A DNA stretch of 64,000 nucleotides. It comes from Pseudomonadota bacterium. Its GTDB lineage: Bacteria > Pseudomonadota > Gammaproteobacteria > Burkholderiales > UBA9220. The notes under the pieces were generated by a model, which saw nothing but the letters and a program-made list of their open reading frames with translations, was not told the origin of the DNA and did no database searches. The DNA lies in the NCBI GenBank assembly GCA_021845865.1, contig JAJZVC010000004.1:31555-95554 (forward strand). Direction: 5' to 3'. Shown here one piece after another: positions 1 through 10,127 of the stretch; within the stretch, counting starts at the first letter, position 1, and each line of letters opens with the position of its first letter. The translations under genes were made by a program, and so were the position numbers.

Positions 1-712
1 CGCGGCCGGTGCGGTAGCCTTCCCGCACGCCCTCCAGGCCGTAGATGAAGCCAGCGGTGGGAAAATCCGGGGCCTTGACGATGTCGATCAGCTCGTCGAT
101 GGTGGTGGCCGGATTGTTGAGCAGCATCAGGCAGGCATCCACCACCTCGTTCAGGTTGTGGGGCGGGATGTTGGTGGCCATGCCCACCGCGATGCCGGAG
201 GAACCGTTGATCAGCAGGTTGGGAATCTTGGACGGCAGCACCAGGGGTTCCTGCTCGGAACCGTCGTAGTTGGGGCCAAAATCCACCGTCTCCTTGTCGA
301 TGTCGGCCAGGAGCTCGTGGGCGATTTTCGCCATGCGCACTTCGGTGTAACGCATGGCCGCGGCGTTGTCGCCGTCGATGGAGCCGAAGTTGCCCTGGCC
401 GTCCACTAGGGGATAGCGCAGGGAGAAATCCTGGGCCATGCGCACGATGGTGTCGTACACCGCCGTGTCGCCGTGGGGGTGGTACTTACCGATGACGTCG
501 CCGACGACGCGGGCCGATTTCTTGTAGGGCTTGTTCCAGTCGTTGGACAGCTCGTTCATCGCGTAAAGCACGCGGCGGTGCACCGGCTTCAAGCCGTCGC
601 GCACATCCGGCAGGGCCCGTCCCACGATCACGCTCATGGCGTAATCGAGATAGGAACGGCGCATTTCCTCTTCAAGACTGACTGGCAGGGTTTCTTTGGC
701 GAATTGTTCCAT
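1..712 (-). CDS. gyrA: DNA gyrase subunit A, N-terminal part (runs off window start)
   Basis: Reverse-strand translation [52 protein letters not shown]...[39 protein letters not shown] is the classic GyrA N-terminus. Confidence 0.97.
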   Translation of the reverse strand, partial: MEQFAKETLPVSLEEEMRRSYLDYAMSVIVGRALPDVRDGLKPVHRRVLYAMNELSNDWNKPYKKSARVVGDVIGKYHPHGDTAVYDTIVRMAQDFSLRYPLVDGQGNFGSIDGDNAAAMRYTEVRMAKIAHELLADIDKETVDFGPNYDGSEQEPLVLPSKIPNLLINGSSGIAVGMATNIPPHNLNEVVDACLMLLNNPATTIDELIDIVKAPDFPTAGFIYGLEGVREGYRTGR

Positions 713-974
713 CGGCTGGCTTTAAGTTTTAACCGCTTAAAAAGCCTTGGATTCTATCACGCACCCCCAGCCCCGTCATCTTCGCCATTTCGGCGCCGAT
801 GGGGCAGGTGTTGCTTCGGCGCAACACCTGCTGCCGACAAAAACCAATTTGTGTTTTTTTATTCCTAAGACTATGTTGTAGAATGAGGTGGGAATCCAAT
901 AACAATTAGCCGAAATCCATACTTGCAAATAGCGTCGCCACGAAATCAAAGAAACTCAAACAGGAGTCTGAAGA

Positions 975-1598
975 ATGAAAATGTCCAAACTTATGAATGT
1001 TCTGATCGCCGTTGCCGCCCTGGCTTCCGCAAGCTCTGCTTTCGCCGCCAAGGAAGGTTACCTGGTCGACACCCGCGGCAACGTGGTGCGCAACAACTAC
1101 GGCGAGTGCTGGAGGACCGGTTACTGGACCCCCGCCATGGCCATCGAGGAGTGCGACTCTTCCCTGGCGAAGACTGGCAAAGGCATCGGTCCTGAGGCTG
1201 CCGCATTCGCCAAGGCCACCCTGCAGGCCGAAACCCTGTTCGACTTCGACAAGTCCGTCCTCCGCCCCGCCGGCAAGCAGGCCCTGGACGAGTTCGTGAC
1301 CAAGATGAAGGACCACCCCGAAGTCGAACTGCTGCTGGTGACCGGCCACACCGACCAAATCGGTAGCGACAAGTACAACCAGAAGCTGTCCGAGCGCCGC
1401 GCCGCCTCCGTGAAAGCCTACCTGGTGAGCAAGGGCATCGCCGCCAACCGCATCGAGACCGTGGGCATGGGCGAGAAAGAGCCCGTCAAGTCCCTCAAGG
1501 AATGCAAGGGCAGCCACGGCAAGAAGCTGATCGAGTGCCTGCAGCCCAACCGTCGCGTGGTGGTTGAGATCAAGATGCAGAAACCGACCCAGAAGTAA
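975..1598 (+). CDS. OmpA family outer membrane protein (signal peptide plus C-terminal OmpA peptidoglycan-binding domain)
   Basis: MKMSKLMNVLIAVAALASASSAFA signal; LFDFDKSVLRPAGKQALDEF...VTGHTDQIGSDKYNQKLSERRAASVKAYLVSKGI. Confidence 0.93.
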   Translation: MKMSKLMNVLIAVAALASASSAFAAKEGYLVDTRGNVVRNNYGECWRTGYWTPAMAIEECDSSLAKTGKGIGPEAAAFAKATLQAETLFDFDKSVLRPAGKQALDEFVTKMKDHPEVELLLVTGHTDQIGSDKYNQKLSERRAASVKAYLVSKGIAANRIETVGMGEKEPVKSLKECKGSHGKKLIECLQPNRRVVVEIKMQKPTQK

Positions 1599-1612
1599 TT
1601 CCGTCCACACGG

Positions 1613-1649
1613 AAAGCCCCGCCGCCACTAGGCCGAGCGGGGCTTTTTT
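1613..1649 (+). terminator. Rho-independent terminator after the OmpA gene
   Basis: AAAGCCCCGC...GCGGGGCTTTTTT hairpin followed by a T-run. Confidence 0.8.
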
Positions 1650-1664
1650 ATGCCCGCCAGAACC

Positions 1665-2993
1665 ATGGAATCCCTGACCGCCATCGATACCCTGATCGAC
1701 GCCCGCTGGATCGTTCCCGTAGAACCGGAACGCACCATCCTGCCCCGGCATAGCCTGGCCATCCGCGAGGGAAAGATCGTCGCCCTGCTGCCGACGGAAG
1801 AGGCGCACCTTCGCTTCAGGCCCCATCAGCACCTCCAGCTGAAGAATCACCTCCTGATTCCCGGCCTCATCAACCTCCACACCCACGCCGCCATGACCCT
1901 GTTGCGCGGCTTGGCCGATGACCTGCCCTTGATGGACTGGCTGCACAACCACATCTGGCCAGCCGAAGGGCGCTTCATGTCGCCGGAATTCGTCCACGAC
2001 GGCACCCTTCTCGCCTGCGCGGAAATGCTGCGCAGCGGGATCACCTGCTTCAACGACATGTATTTCTACCCCGAAGCAGCCGCCAACGCCGCCCTTCAGG
2101 CAAAAATACGCGCCGCGCTGGGCATCGTGACGGTGGAATTTCCCACGCCCTACGCCTCCGATGCCGGCGATTATCTCAACAAAGGCCTGGCCGCCCGCGA
2201 CGCTTTCCGGGATGAAGCCTTGATCAGCTTCACCCTGGCCCCCCATGCCCCCTATACCGTCAGCGACCAGACCTTCGCCAAAATACTAACCTACGCCGAG
2301 CAGCTAGACCTGCCGATACACCTGCACCTCCACGAAACCCACGACGAGATGGAAGAAAGCCTGAAGCAGTTCCAGGTACGCCCCTTGGAACGCCTGCATC
2401 GCCTCGGTTTGCTCGGCCCGAATCTGATCGCCGTCCACATGGTGCAACTCAACAAAGAGGAAATCCGCCTCCTTGCCGAACACGGCTGCCATGTCGCCCA
2501 CTGCCCCAGCTCCAACCTCAAGCTGGCCAGCGGCATCGGCCCCGTGGTGGAAAAACTGGAGCACGACGTCAACGTCGGCCTCGGCACCGATGGGGCCGCA
2601 AGCAACAACCGCCTCGACATCCTGGCCGAAATGCGCCTTGCCGCCTTGCTGGCCAAGGGGCAAAGCCGCAAGGCCTTTGCCCTGCCCGCCTTCGAAACCT
2701 TGAAACTGGCCACCCTCAACGCGGCCCGCGCCTTGCGCCTCGATCATCTCGTGGGCTCCCTCGAACCGGGCAAAGCGGCCGACATCGTGGCCCTCGACTT
2801 CTCGGGCCCGGAAATGGAGCCCTGCTACGACCCCGTCTCCCACCTGGTTTACGCCGCCGGACGGGAACAAGTCAGCCATGTCTGGGTCAACGGGGAACTG
2901 CTGCTGAACGAACGCCGCCTGACCACCCTGGACGAGCGCGACCTCCATGCCAAAGCCACCCTGTGGCAGGAGAGAATCCGCAACGCGGCCTGA
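1665..2993 (+). CDS. TRZ/ATZ-family amidohydrolase (5-methylthioadenosine/S-adenosylhomocysteine deaminase-like)
   Basis: LLIPGLINLHTHAAMTLLRGLADDLPLMDWL, HLHLHETHDE, GLGTDGAASNNRLDILAEMR motifs. Confidence 0.9.
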   Translation: MESLTAIDTLIDARWIVPVEPERTILPRHSLAIREGKIVALLPTEEAHLRFRPHQHLQLKNHLLIPGLINLHTHAAMTLLRGLADDLPLMDWLHNHIWPAEGRFMSPEFVHDGTLLACAEMLRSGITCFNDMYFYPEAAANAALQAKIRAALGIVTVEFPTPYASDAGDYLNKGLAARDAFRDEALISFTLAPHAPYTVSDQTFAKILTYAEQLDLPIHLHLHETHDEMEESLKQFQVRPLERLHRLGLLGPNLIAVHMVQLNKEEIRLLAEHGCHVAHCPSSNLKLASGIGPVVEKLEHDVNVGLGTDGAASNNRLDILAEMRLAALLAKGQSRKAFALPAFETLKLATLNAARALRLDHLVGSLEPGKAADIVALDFSGPEMEPCYDPVSHLVYAAGREQVSHVWVNGELLLNERRLTTLDERDLHAKATLWQERIRNAA

Positions 2994-3014
2994 TTTGTGG
3001 TTAAATATGCGCCT

Positions 3015-3707
3015 ATGAGCAACGCCGACCAAATCGAACTGGACAAATTCGCCCAACTGGCCCACCGCTGGTGGGACCCCAACAGCGAATTCAAGCCCCT
3101 TCACGACATCAACCCCCTGCGCCTCGATTACATCGACCGCACCGCTGGCTTGGCGGGCAAAACGGTCCTCGACGTGGGCTGCGGCGGCGGTATCCTGTCG
3201 GAGAGCATGGCCCAGCGGGGCGCCAGCGTCACCGGCATCGACCTGGGCGAAAAGGCCCTCAAGGTCGCCAAGCTCCACAAGCTGGAAAGCGGCGTCAACG
3301 TGGACTATCGCCTCATCTCGGCAGAAGACCTCGCCCAGGAGCAACCCCAGCGCTACGACGTGGTCACCTGCATGGAGATGTTGGAGCACGTCCCCGACCC
3401 GTCTCTCGTGGTGCGGGCCTGCGCGCAACTGGCAAAGCCCGGCGGTTACATCTTCTTCTCCACCCTCAACCGCAACCTCAAGTCTTATCTCTTTGCGGTG
3501 GTGGGCGCCGAATACGTCCTCAACCTGCTGCCAAAGGGCACCCACGAATACGCCAAATTCCTCAAGCCCTCCGAACTGTCCCGGTCCTGTCGCGACGCTG
3601 GCCTGGAAGTGGCGGACATCACCGGCATGAGCTACAACCCCTTCAACAAGTCCTACTCCCTCGGCAAGGGCACCTCGGTCAACTACCTCCTCTGCTGCCG
3701 CGCCTGA
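3015..3707 (+). CDS. ubiG: Bifunctional 3-demethylubiquinol 3-O-methyltransferase/2-polyprenyl-6-hydroxyphenol methylase
   Basis: SAM motif [26 protein letters not shown] and UbiG-like N-terminus [36 protein letters not shown]. Confidence 0.95.
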   Translation: MSNADQIELDKFAQLAHRWWDPNSEFKPLHDINPLRLDYIDRTAGLAGKTVLDVGCGGGILSESMAQRGASVTGIDLGEKALKVAKLHKLESGVNVDYRLISAEDLAQEQPQRYDVVTCMEMLEHVPDPSLVVRACAQLAKPGGYIFFSTLNRNLKSYLFAVVGAEYVLNLLPKGTHEYAKFLKPSELSRSCRDAGLEVADITGMSYNPFNKSYSLGKGTSVNYLLCCRA

Positions 3708-4357
3708 TGTACCGCGCCGTCCTCTTCGACCTCGACGGCACACTGGCCGACACCGCGCCGGACCTGGGTCACGCCCTAAACCTGCTGTTGGAACGCCACG
3801 GCCGCCCCGTCCTTTCCCAGGAAACCCTACGCCCCTACGCTTCCCACGGCACCCCTGGCCTCCTCGGCATCGGCTTCGGCCTCACCCCCGAGGACCCGCG
3901 CTTCGCCCCCCTGCGGCAGGAATACCTGGCCCTGTACGAGGCCCACCTCGTCACCCATACCCGCCTCTTCGCAGGCATGGCCGAATTGCTGGAACAGCTC
4001 GAACAGCGCGGCCTTCCCTGGGGCGTCGTCACCAACAAACCGGAGCGCTTCGCCCTTCCCCTCATGGAACGCCTCGGCCTGAGAAACCGCGCCGCCACCG
4101 TCATCGGCGGCGACACCTGCCCGCGCCCCAAACCCCACCCCGAACCCATGCACCGCGCCAGCCAGGACGTCGGCGTCCCCCCTGCCGAATGCCTCTACGT
4201 GGGCGATGCGGAGAGAGACGTGGAAGCCGCCCGGGCCGCCGGCATGAACACCCTCATCGCCGCCTACGGCTACCTGGGCGAGCATGACCGCCCGCTGGAA
4301 TGGAACGCCCTCGGCATCATCCACTCCCCCCTCGACATCCTCGCCTATCTCGACTGA
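3707..4357 (+). CDS. gph: HAD-family phosphoglycolate phosphatase
   Basis: [25 protein letters not shown]..., overlaps the ubiG stop; VGDAERDVEAARAAGM. Confidence 0.88.
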   Translation: MYRAVLFDLDGTLADTAPDLGHALNLLLERHGRPVLSQETLRPYASHGTPGLLGIGFGLTPEDPRFAPLRQEYLALYEAHLVTHTRLFAGMAELLEQLEQRGLPWGVVTNKPERFALPLMERLGLRNRAATVIGGDTCPRPKPHPEPMHRASQDVGVPPAECLYVGDAERDVEAARAAGMNTLIAAYGYLGEHDRPLEWNALGIIHSPLDILAYLD

Positions 4358-4429
4358 TAACCGGGTATAATAAAAATCGTGAAGCAGCGGAACTTTCCAT
4401 TCCCACTGCTTTCATAGGTAGGACTGCTT

Positions 4430-4792
4430 GGGGGCGACCTGGCTTCGACGTGGGTTGCAAAGCAGCGCAGGGCATACCGAGGACCAGCCACCTCGTAAAT
4501 CCGCTGGAAAAAAATAGTCGCCAACGACGAAACTTACGCTCTGGCCGCTTAATCGGCCAGACTCTGCACTAGCCTGACTCCGGGCTAGGCGGGGCAACCC
4601 GCAGCAGAGTCATTTCAGGAGTCTCGCGCCGTTCAGGGTTGCTTTGACCGGCGTTAAATCCAAGGCAACTCGCCTGAATCGAGCCTGTTCGGCCGGCGCG
4701 CTTCGGGTTAAAACCCAATCGACCGGACTAAGTATGTAGAACTGTCTGTAGAGGGCTTGCGGACGCGGGTTCGATTCCCGCCGCCTCCACCA
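4430..4792 (+). ncRNA. ssrA: Transfer-messenger RNA (tmRNA), tag peptide ANDETYALAA*
   Basis: 5' GGGGGCGACCTGGCTTCGACG and 3' GGTTCGATTCCCGCCGCCTCCACCA; acceptor stem GGGGGCG/CGCCTCC pairs; tag ORF GCCAACGACGAAACTTACGCTCTGGCCGCTTAA at 4520-4552. Confidence 0.97.
4779..4792 (+). repeat. attL core (3' end of ssrA)
   Basis: CGCCGCCTCCACCA, identical to 11227-11240. Confidence 0.9.
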
Positions 4793-4814
4793 TTTACCTA
4801 TCCAACATCATCCA

Positions 4815-4842
4815 AGGCCGTCCCAAAGACGGCCTTTTTCTT
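4815..4842 (+). terminator. Terminator supplied by the element downstream of ssrA
   Basis: AGGCCGTCCCAAAGACGGCCTTTTTCTTTT. Confidence 0.8.
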
Positions 4843-4971
4843 TTATTTTACAGGCACTTCAAGCCCACAACAGTCCCATATATTCCCACTACAGCCCAAG
4901 AATTAGGGGTATTCACTTGGGGGTATCATGGTTTATCATCCAAAACAGCAGAATTATTTTGGGGGTACACC

Positions 4972-6207
4972 ATGCCGAAAAAAATCACGCCGCTCACCGA
5001 TGCAGAAGTTAAATCCTTTATAAAACAAGATGTAAAAGGCTCAAAACTATTCGATGGGGGCGGCCTGTTTCTTCACATTCCCCCAAAATCCGGTGCCCCC
5101 TCTTGGCGCGTGAAGTACCGTTTTGGGGGTAAAGAAAGAACCTTCACTCTGGGCCAGTACCCTCAAATCACCCTCGCCAACGCAAGGATTGAGTTGTTGA
5201 AGGTAAGGGAACAGGTGAAGCAAGGGCATGACCCGGTACAGCAGCGCCAGCTCACAATCAAAGGGAACCAGGAGTCAGCGGAAGCCACCTTCGCCGCTAT
5301 TGCCGCTCAATGGCTGGAAAAGAAGGCGATGGACTGGAGCGCAGGACACCACCAAAGGGCAAAACGCGCCATTGAACGGGACTTGTTTCCCCACTTGGGG
5401 AAGTTGCCTATCGCCCAGGTGGATTCATATTTACTAGCACAAGCCATTAAACCAACTGTAGATCGCGGCGTCATCGAAACCGCCGACCGCATCCTTCAAC
5501 ACACCACCGGCATTTTCAACTTCGCTAAAGGGCTTGGAATTTACAAGGGTGACAACCCAGTAGATGGTGCGCGGGAAGTGGTAATGCGGAAAAAGCCCAC
5601 TCCCAAACGGATGCCAGCTTTAACAACATGGAACAGCCTTGGAGAGATTTTACGCAAAGCGAAAGCCGCCAACATTTCCCCGGCAATCTATTTGCTTCAT
5701 CGCCTCATTGCATTTTCATCCGTCCGAATCGGCACCGCCGTCCTTGCAGAGTGGAAAGAATTTGACCTAAATTCCAGCCCCGCGATTTGGACGATCCCAC
5801 GGGAAAAAATGAAAATGAAGTCCCGCCACTCCGACCACCGCATCCCCCTTCCGGCTGTAGTTGCCCAGGAATTGCGAGAATGGAAATCTCTTGGGTTATC
5901 GCGAAAGCTGGTATTCCCTTCCCCGCAAGCCAACAAGAACGGGCAACCGATAAGTTCCGAAGGCTTGGAGAAGGCATACAGGGTAACTTTAGGTCTGGAG
6001 GGCAAGCACACCCCGCACGGCTGGCGGGCTGCCTTTTCCACCCTTGCAAGGGATGAAGGGTTTAACCGAGAAGTCGTGGAAATCGCCCTCGACCACTGCC
6101 ACGATGATGAAGTAGCAATGGCTTACGACCGTGGGGAGCGATGGGAAGAACGGGTTAAGCTGTTCCAGTGGTGGGGCGTGAAGCTACAGGAATCAGAAGC
6201 CAGTTAG
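4972..6207 (+). CDS. Tyrosine recombinase/integrase, P4 type with N-terminal DUF4102
   Basis: [44 protein letters not shown] (DUF4102 arm domain); [29 protein letters not shown] catalytic region. Confidence 0.95.
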   Translation: MPKKITPLTDAEVKSFIKQDVKGSKLFDGGGLFLHIPPKSGAPSWRVKYRFGGKERTFTLGQYPQITLANARIELLKVREQVKQGHDPVQQRQLTIKGNQESAEATFAAIAAQWLEKKAMDWSAGHHQRAKRAIERDLFPHLGKLPIAQVDSYLLAQAIKPTVDRGVIETADRILQHTTGIFNFAKGLGIYKGDNPVDGAREVVMRKKPTPKRMPALTTWNSLGEILRKAKAANISPAIYLLHRLIAFSSVRIGTAVLAEWKEFDLNSSPAIWTIPREKMKMKSRHSDHRIPLPAVVAQELREWKSLGLSRKLVFPSPQANKNGQPISSEGLEKAYRVTLGLEGKHTPHGWRAAFSTLARDEGFNREVVEIALDHCHDDEVAMAYDRGERWEERVKLFQWWGVKLQESEAS

Positions 6208-6866
6208 GCCGCCATTTCCAGCACATTTTTAATAGTAGTGGCGTACCATTTCCCGCCCCTTGCGGTCTTTACCCCAAGGTTGTTTAGCTGGTCGGCGATA
6301 GCTCCCAAGGACATTCCCTGCCCTCGATGCTGACGGATGGTAGGCAATACCTTCTCCGCGAACTCCAAAGCCTTTTCCCGGTTGGCCTGCTGTCCTTTCT
6401 TTCGGGCTTCATCAAGATTTGTCCGATTTCCAAGCATTGCGCCTTCGGCCTTCTTCGCCGCCAATGCCGCCCTGGTGCGGCTGCTGATTAGTTTGCGCTC
6501 TTTCTCCGACAAAGCCGCGAACAGGTGAAGGATAAAGGGGTCGGTATCCACGCCCAATTCAACTACGATGAACGGAACACCACGTGCCATTAGACCAGAG
6601 ATAAAAGCCACGTCCCGGCTCAGTCTGTCCAGTTTCGCCACGATAACCGGGCACCGGGCTTTGTGTGCCTTTGCCAGAGCATCCCGCAAGCCCTCCCGAT
6701 CATCTAACCCCAGCTTGCCACTTGCCACCTCTGTTATCACCTCAACCAGCTCAAATCCCTCAGCCTCGGCAAATCTCCGCACCGCCTCAGCCTGCGCGGC
6801 CATACCCAAGCCACTGCGCCCCTGCTCCCTGGTGCTGACCCTTACATATCCGATTGCTGATTTCAT
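6204..6866 (-). CDS. Small serine recombinase (resolvase/invertase family)
   Basis: [29 protein letters not shown]...[35 protein letters not shown]-terminal recombinase HTH. Confidence 0.93.
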   Translation of the reverse strand: MKSAIGYVRVSTREQGRSGLGMAAQAEAVRRFAEAEGFELVEVITEVASGKLGLDDREGLRDALAKAHKARCPVIVAKLDRLSRDVAFISGLMARGVPFIVVELGVDTDPFILHLFAALSEKERKLISSRTRAALAAKKAEGAMLGNRTNLDEARKKGQQANREKALEFAEKVLPTIRQHRGQGMSLGAIADQLNNLGVKTARGGKWYATTIKNVLEMAA

Positions 6867-7129
6867 GGTGGCGGCCCCTATAACCATTAAACGTATAATC
6901 ATTATACGACCGTTTACGGTTTATACAATGTATTTTTGAGGTTACGGCGTCAAAAGAATAACCCCATTACCCCCGCCCCCAGGGGCAAGTAGCCATATAA
7001 ATGCCGTCGGAATTGTGTCCATGTGGCAAGCTATAGAACGGCATGACTCCCACACCGTTTCAGTAACTTGCAATTCCTTTAAATAAGTGATAGATGATTG
7101 TTTATATTGTGTTATTTAAGGGAGTGATG

Positions 7130-7480
7130 ATGCCAGATAAACCAATGGAATTCGATTTAGACAAGGTGCGGGCGCTGGCCGCGAAGGGATTGAACAACAA
7201 ACAAATTGCAGCCGCCATCGGATGCTCAGAGCGAACCGTTCAAAGACGTTTGGCAGAAGATGAAGATTTCGCCGCCGCTGTCGCGGAAGGTCAGGCGCTC
7301 TTATGTGTTGAAGTGGGGAATCTCTTACTCGACGCCGCCCGGAATGGTTCCGTGGATGCAATGAAGTTTATTGCAGATCGAAAAGCTGGATGGACGAAGC
7401 AAACGAAAACCGAAGTTGAAGTCTCGGCAGCGCCTAGTTTGCAAATTGTTTTTGCGCCGACTCCTGGTGTTGGAAACTAA
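7130..7480 (+). CDS. HTH protein resembling phage terminase small subunits
   Basis: VRALAAKGLNNKQIAAAIGCSERTVQRRLAEDEDFAAAVAEGQA...LLLDAARNGSVDAMKFIADRKAGWTKQTKTEVE; HTH followed by the helical region typical of TerS. Confidence 0.65.
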   Translation: MPDKPMEFDLDKVRALAAKGLNNKQIAAAIGCSERTVQRRLAEDEDFAAAVAEGQALLCVEVGNLLLDAARNGSVDAMKFIADRKAGWTKQTKTEVEVSAAPSLQIVFAPTPGVGN

Positions 7481-7508
7481 CCCCGAGTTATCTCACCGGA
7501 GAGAGCAT

Positions 7509-7781
7509 ATGTTGAATGAGTCAGATTATGTTTCTGAATACATGTTACGAGCGTCGAAAGTAGGGTGTCGCCTCCAACGAAAGGAAATAACCAAACATTT
7601 AAAACAGGCGATAAAAGATATTGTTGGTACGACTTCATGTCATCTAGTTCTCTTACGAAGGTATGCCATCTGGTATCTACGTCCATATCTCAGGGGGTTA
7701 TTCCGGGTTCTGGCATTTCGACAACCACTAAATAGTTCATCATCTGCTTCCCTTTCGGTCGAACGGCAGGAACCATTATAG
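7509..7781 (+). CDS. Possible small hypothetical protein in the element
   Basis: ATG with upstream GGAG-like sequence, in-frame portion of ORF 7371-7781 (MLNESDYVSEYMLRASKVGCRLQRKEITKHL...). Confidence 0.3.
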   Translation: MLNESDYVSEYMLRASKVGCRLQRKEITKHLKQAIKDIVGTTSCHLVLLRRYAIWYLRPYLRGLFRVLAFRQPLNSSSSASLSVERQEPL

Positions 7782-7834
7782 GCACAAAACCCACCGCTTC
7801 GGGTGGGGAAAGATTGTTATAAAATTGGGGCGGT

Positions 7835-8215
7835 CTAGTGCATGACCAGCCCCAGGAATTCCGGTAAATCTTCTGCATAACTCCAAGCGCCGCCGTAAAT
7901 AACCATGTGCCTCATGCACTGCCCCCCAGCGGCCCCACAATCCGCAACGTAAACCACTGGCAGCACCTCTTTTCCCACCCGCGCACCAAGGCCAGATGGG
8001 GCAGCAGTCAAAGTTTTATAGGCTGGCTTGAGTTGCCCTTGGTCAGCACCAGCTACTAACCGATCAATAACCGCTCGATATGCCTGGTATGCCTGGTAAG
8101 ACTTTTTACGGCTACCGGGATTTTCCTGGTTCCAGCGTTCCAGTGTTGCGAGAATGAAATTTAGATCAAGGTCATCAAAATCAACCGTTTTAGTAAAATC
8201 AATCGCATTCTCCAT
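7835..8215 (-). CDS. Hypothetical element protein
   Basis: ORF MENAIDFTKTVDFDDLDLNFILATLERWNQENPGSRKKSYQAYQAYRAVIDRL..., co-oriented and abutting the next ORF. Confidence 0.6.
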   Translation of the reverse strand: MENAIDFTKTVDFDDLDLNFILATLERWNQENPGSRKKSYQAYQAYRAVIDRLVAGADQGQLKPAYKTLTAAPSGLGARVGKEVLPVVYVADCGAAGGQCMRHMVIYGGAWSYAEDLPEFLGLVMH

Positions 8216-8412
8216 TATTTACCTCCCCGATTCCGACGTGCAAAGGCGTCATACACCCCTGTCATAATTTCCGCTTCCGCTTTCTTTTTCGCAGCCTCTA
8301 AGGCTTCTAACGTCTGACGGGCTTTCTCGATATTAGCCTCTTTCTCGGCAAGGTATTTTTCCCGTTCTTCGGTGCTATTACTGATAATTAAATTGCTTTT
8401 AAGCATATACAA
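8215..8412 (-). CDS. Small coiled-coil hypothetical protein
   Basis: MYMLKSNLIISNSTEEREKYLAEKEANIEKARQTLEALEAAKKKAEAEI...; stop overlaps start of the downstream ORF. Confidence 0.6.
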   Translation of the reverse strand: MYMLKSNLIISNSTEEREKYLAEKEANIEKARQTLEALEAAKKKAEAEIMTGVYDAFARRNRGGK

Positions 8413-8570
8413 CTCCTATAAGATGCCATCGCTGGCTGTTAAAAAATCTGTAGCAGGACAATTAGGACGATTTAGTGCGATTTCCGGTAAAGCCTTCGGG
8501 GAAATCAAAAAATATATTAATAAGCAAATGGGGTCTAATCGTCCTGATCGTCCTGGTCGCCATTCCATAC

Positions 8571-10127
8571 TCACCCACCCCTCCGAAGGCGAATCCCGCG
8601 CCGGTACTTGATTCCCCCGCGCTTCTCGTCACTGATTCCCCGTTCCGATAACTTCCGTCCGAAGGAGTTGGCGGTCATCTTGTGGAATCCATTTTCTTCG
8701 CACCAGTACCGGAAAGAGGAATAAAGGGAACTTGCCGTTATCTCGTAATCCCCGGCCTCACATTCGGCCTCTAGGAATTGGCCCACGATGTCGGAATCTG
8801 CTTGGTAGCTGGCCGTTTCCTTGCGAATCTCGTCCGGTAGGGATAACCCTTCTTGCTGGTACAACTTCCAGCCTTCAATACCCCAGTTGAGGATGCCGCT
8901 TGCTTCTTTTTGCATTTTCTCGAAGAGTTTTGCGTCTCTTTCAGCCTCTGGAATGGTTACTCCAAACAGCACCAGGGCAAGCCGCCGCCAAAACCCGTAA
9001 TCACTCCCAGAAACAAAAGGTTTGTGATTGCCAGCAACCCAGATTTTCGCCCTGGGCGTGAACTCGAAGTACTCTCTAAATAAGTAGCGGGCTACCATCC
9101 GATCACCGCCCGACAACTGCTTCAACAAGGTTTCCGCCCATTTTCGTCCGTCCGGTAGTTCGTTCGCTAAGGCAAACCTCACTCCGACCAGGGTGGCGAC
9201 GTCGTTTGGCACACCCGCATCCGCGCCCCTATCCATAAGGGTTTCTGAGGGGAGCATCCGACCATAGCCGCCCATGAGCCACAACCACAGACCCAACAGG
9301 ACGGATTTGCCGTTAGCGCCAAGCCCGTAAGCGAAGTTCACACTCTGCACCTCCGTCAGGCCTGACAAGGAATAACCCAGGCTTTTCTGGATATATCGCC
9401 GGATTGCTGGGTTCGGTTGAACCTGCTCCAGGAACTCCAGGAACCTAGGGCAGCCAGCAGCTATATCAAAGGGCGCATTTAGTGTCCTGGTGACGTAATC
9501 CCCGGCCACCATCGGCCTAACTTTTGCTGACCTAAGATCAAGCACCTCCCCGCTTTTTAATCCAACTAATAGGGGGTCGGAATCAAAAAATTCCTGGTGC
9601 ATCGTGATACCGGGGAGGGCCTTGAGTAAACGCGCAGCGCCCTCGACGAAGGACGACCTTTCGGCCCTTAGTGTCGCCGCGATCACCTTTGCCCCCTTGT
9701 CGCTTCCGTGTCGTGCCTGCTCGATTCCGCGCTCCTTCACCTCCGCCAAGACTGCTAGGATTTCCCTTGCAATCGCGCCGCCGGAATCCTTGTTCCAGAC
9801 CCTGGATGCCTCGTCAAACACCACGAAGCTATCCTGCTCTGGTACGAAGTGGATTTGCCCCTTCCGGCGGGCTGCAACGGCCTGCGCAACCTGGAGTTCA
9901 GTAACCGAATCAACCTCGGCTCTTGTGGCATTTTTGGCGGATAAATCGGGAGTTAAAATCAAGCGGATTTCGGATTCCAACATACCGAATTCGCGACCCT
10001 TTTCCACGGCCAGCCCGAGATGTTGTTCAGGGCTGTCGGATTGGGTTTTGATTACATTAAGGAGTGTCGCTAGGCTCTGGGCAGACGTAGCTTTCTCGAT
10101 AATTCCCGCAGCGGTATTGGAATTCAT
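8571..10127 (-). CDS. D5/P4-family primase C-terminal/helicase (SF3-like) replication protein
   Basis: NFAYGLGANGKSVLLGLWLWLMGGYGRMLPSETLM Walker A; RFALANELPDGRKWAETLLKQLSGGDRMVARYLFREYFEFTPRAKIWVAGNHKP motifs. Confidence 0.92.
   Translation of the reverse strand: MNSNTAAGIIEKATSAQSLATLLNVIKTQSDSPEQHLGLAVEKGREFGMLESEIRLILTPDLSAKNATRAEVDSVTELQVAQAVAARRKGQIHFVPEQDSFVVFDEASRVWNKDSGGAIAREILAVLAEVKERGIEQARHGSDKGAKVIAATLRAERSSFVEGAARLLKALPGITMHQEFFDSDPLLVGLKSGEVLDLRSAKVRPMVAGDYVTRTLNAPFDIAAGCPRFLEFLEQVQPNPAIRRYIQKSLGYSLSGLTEVQSVNFAYGLGANGKSVLLGLWLWLMGGYGRMLPSETLMDRGADAGVPNDVATLVGVRFALANELPDGRKWAETLLKQLSGGDRMVARYLFREYFEFTPRAKIWVAGNHKPFVSGSDYGFWRRLALVLFGVTIPEAERDAKLFEKMQKEASGILNWGIEGWKLYQQEGLSLPDEIRKETASYQADSDIVGQFLEAECEAGDYEITASSLYSSFRYWCEENGFHKMTANSFGRKLSERGISDEKRGGIKYRRGIRLRRGG

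Noticed and set aside
906-2246. 446-aa - strand ORF and other long ORFs antisense to ompA/mtaD, leuA, zwf, glgA (e.g. 35162-36757, 60573-62072)
   Set aside because: Overlap well-identified genes on the opposite strand with no recognisable domains; GC-rich spurious ORFs.
7801-7822. Hairpin CCCACCGCTTCGGGTGGGG as a possible element ncRNA
   Set aside because: Lies between convergent ORFs and is adequately explained as a terminator.
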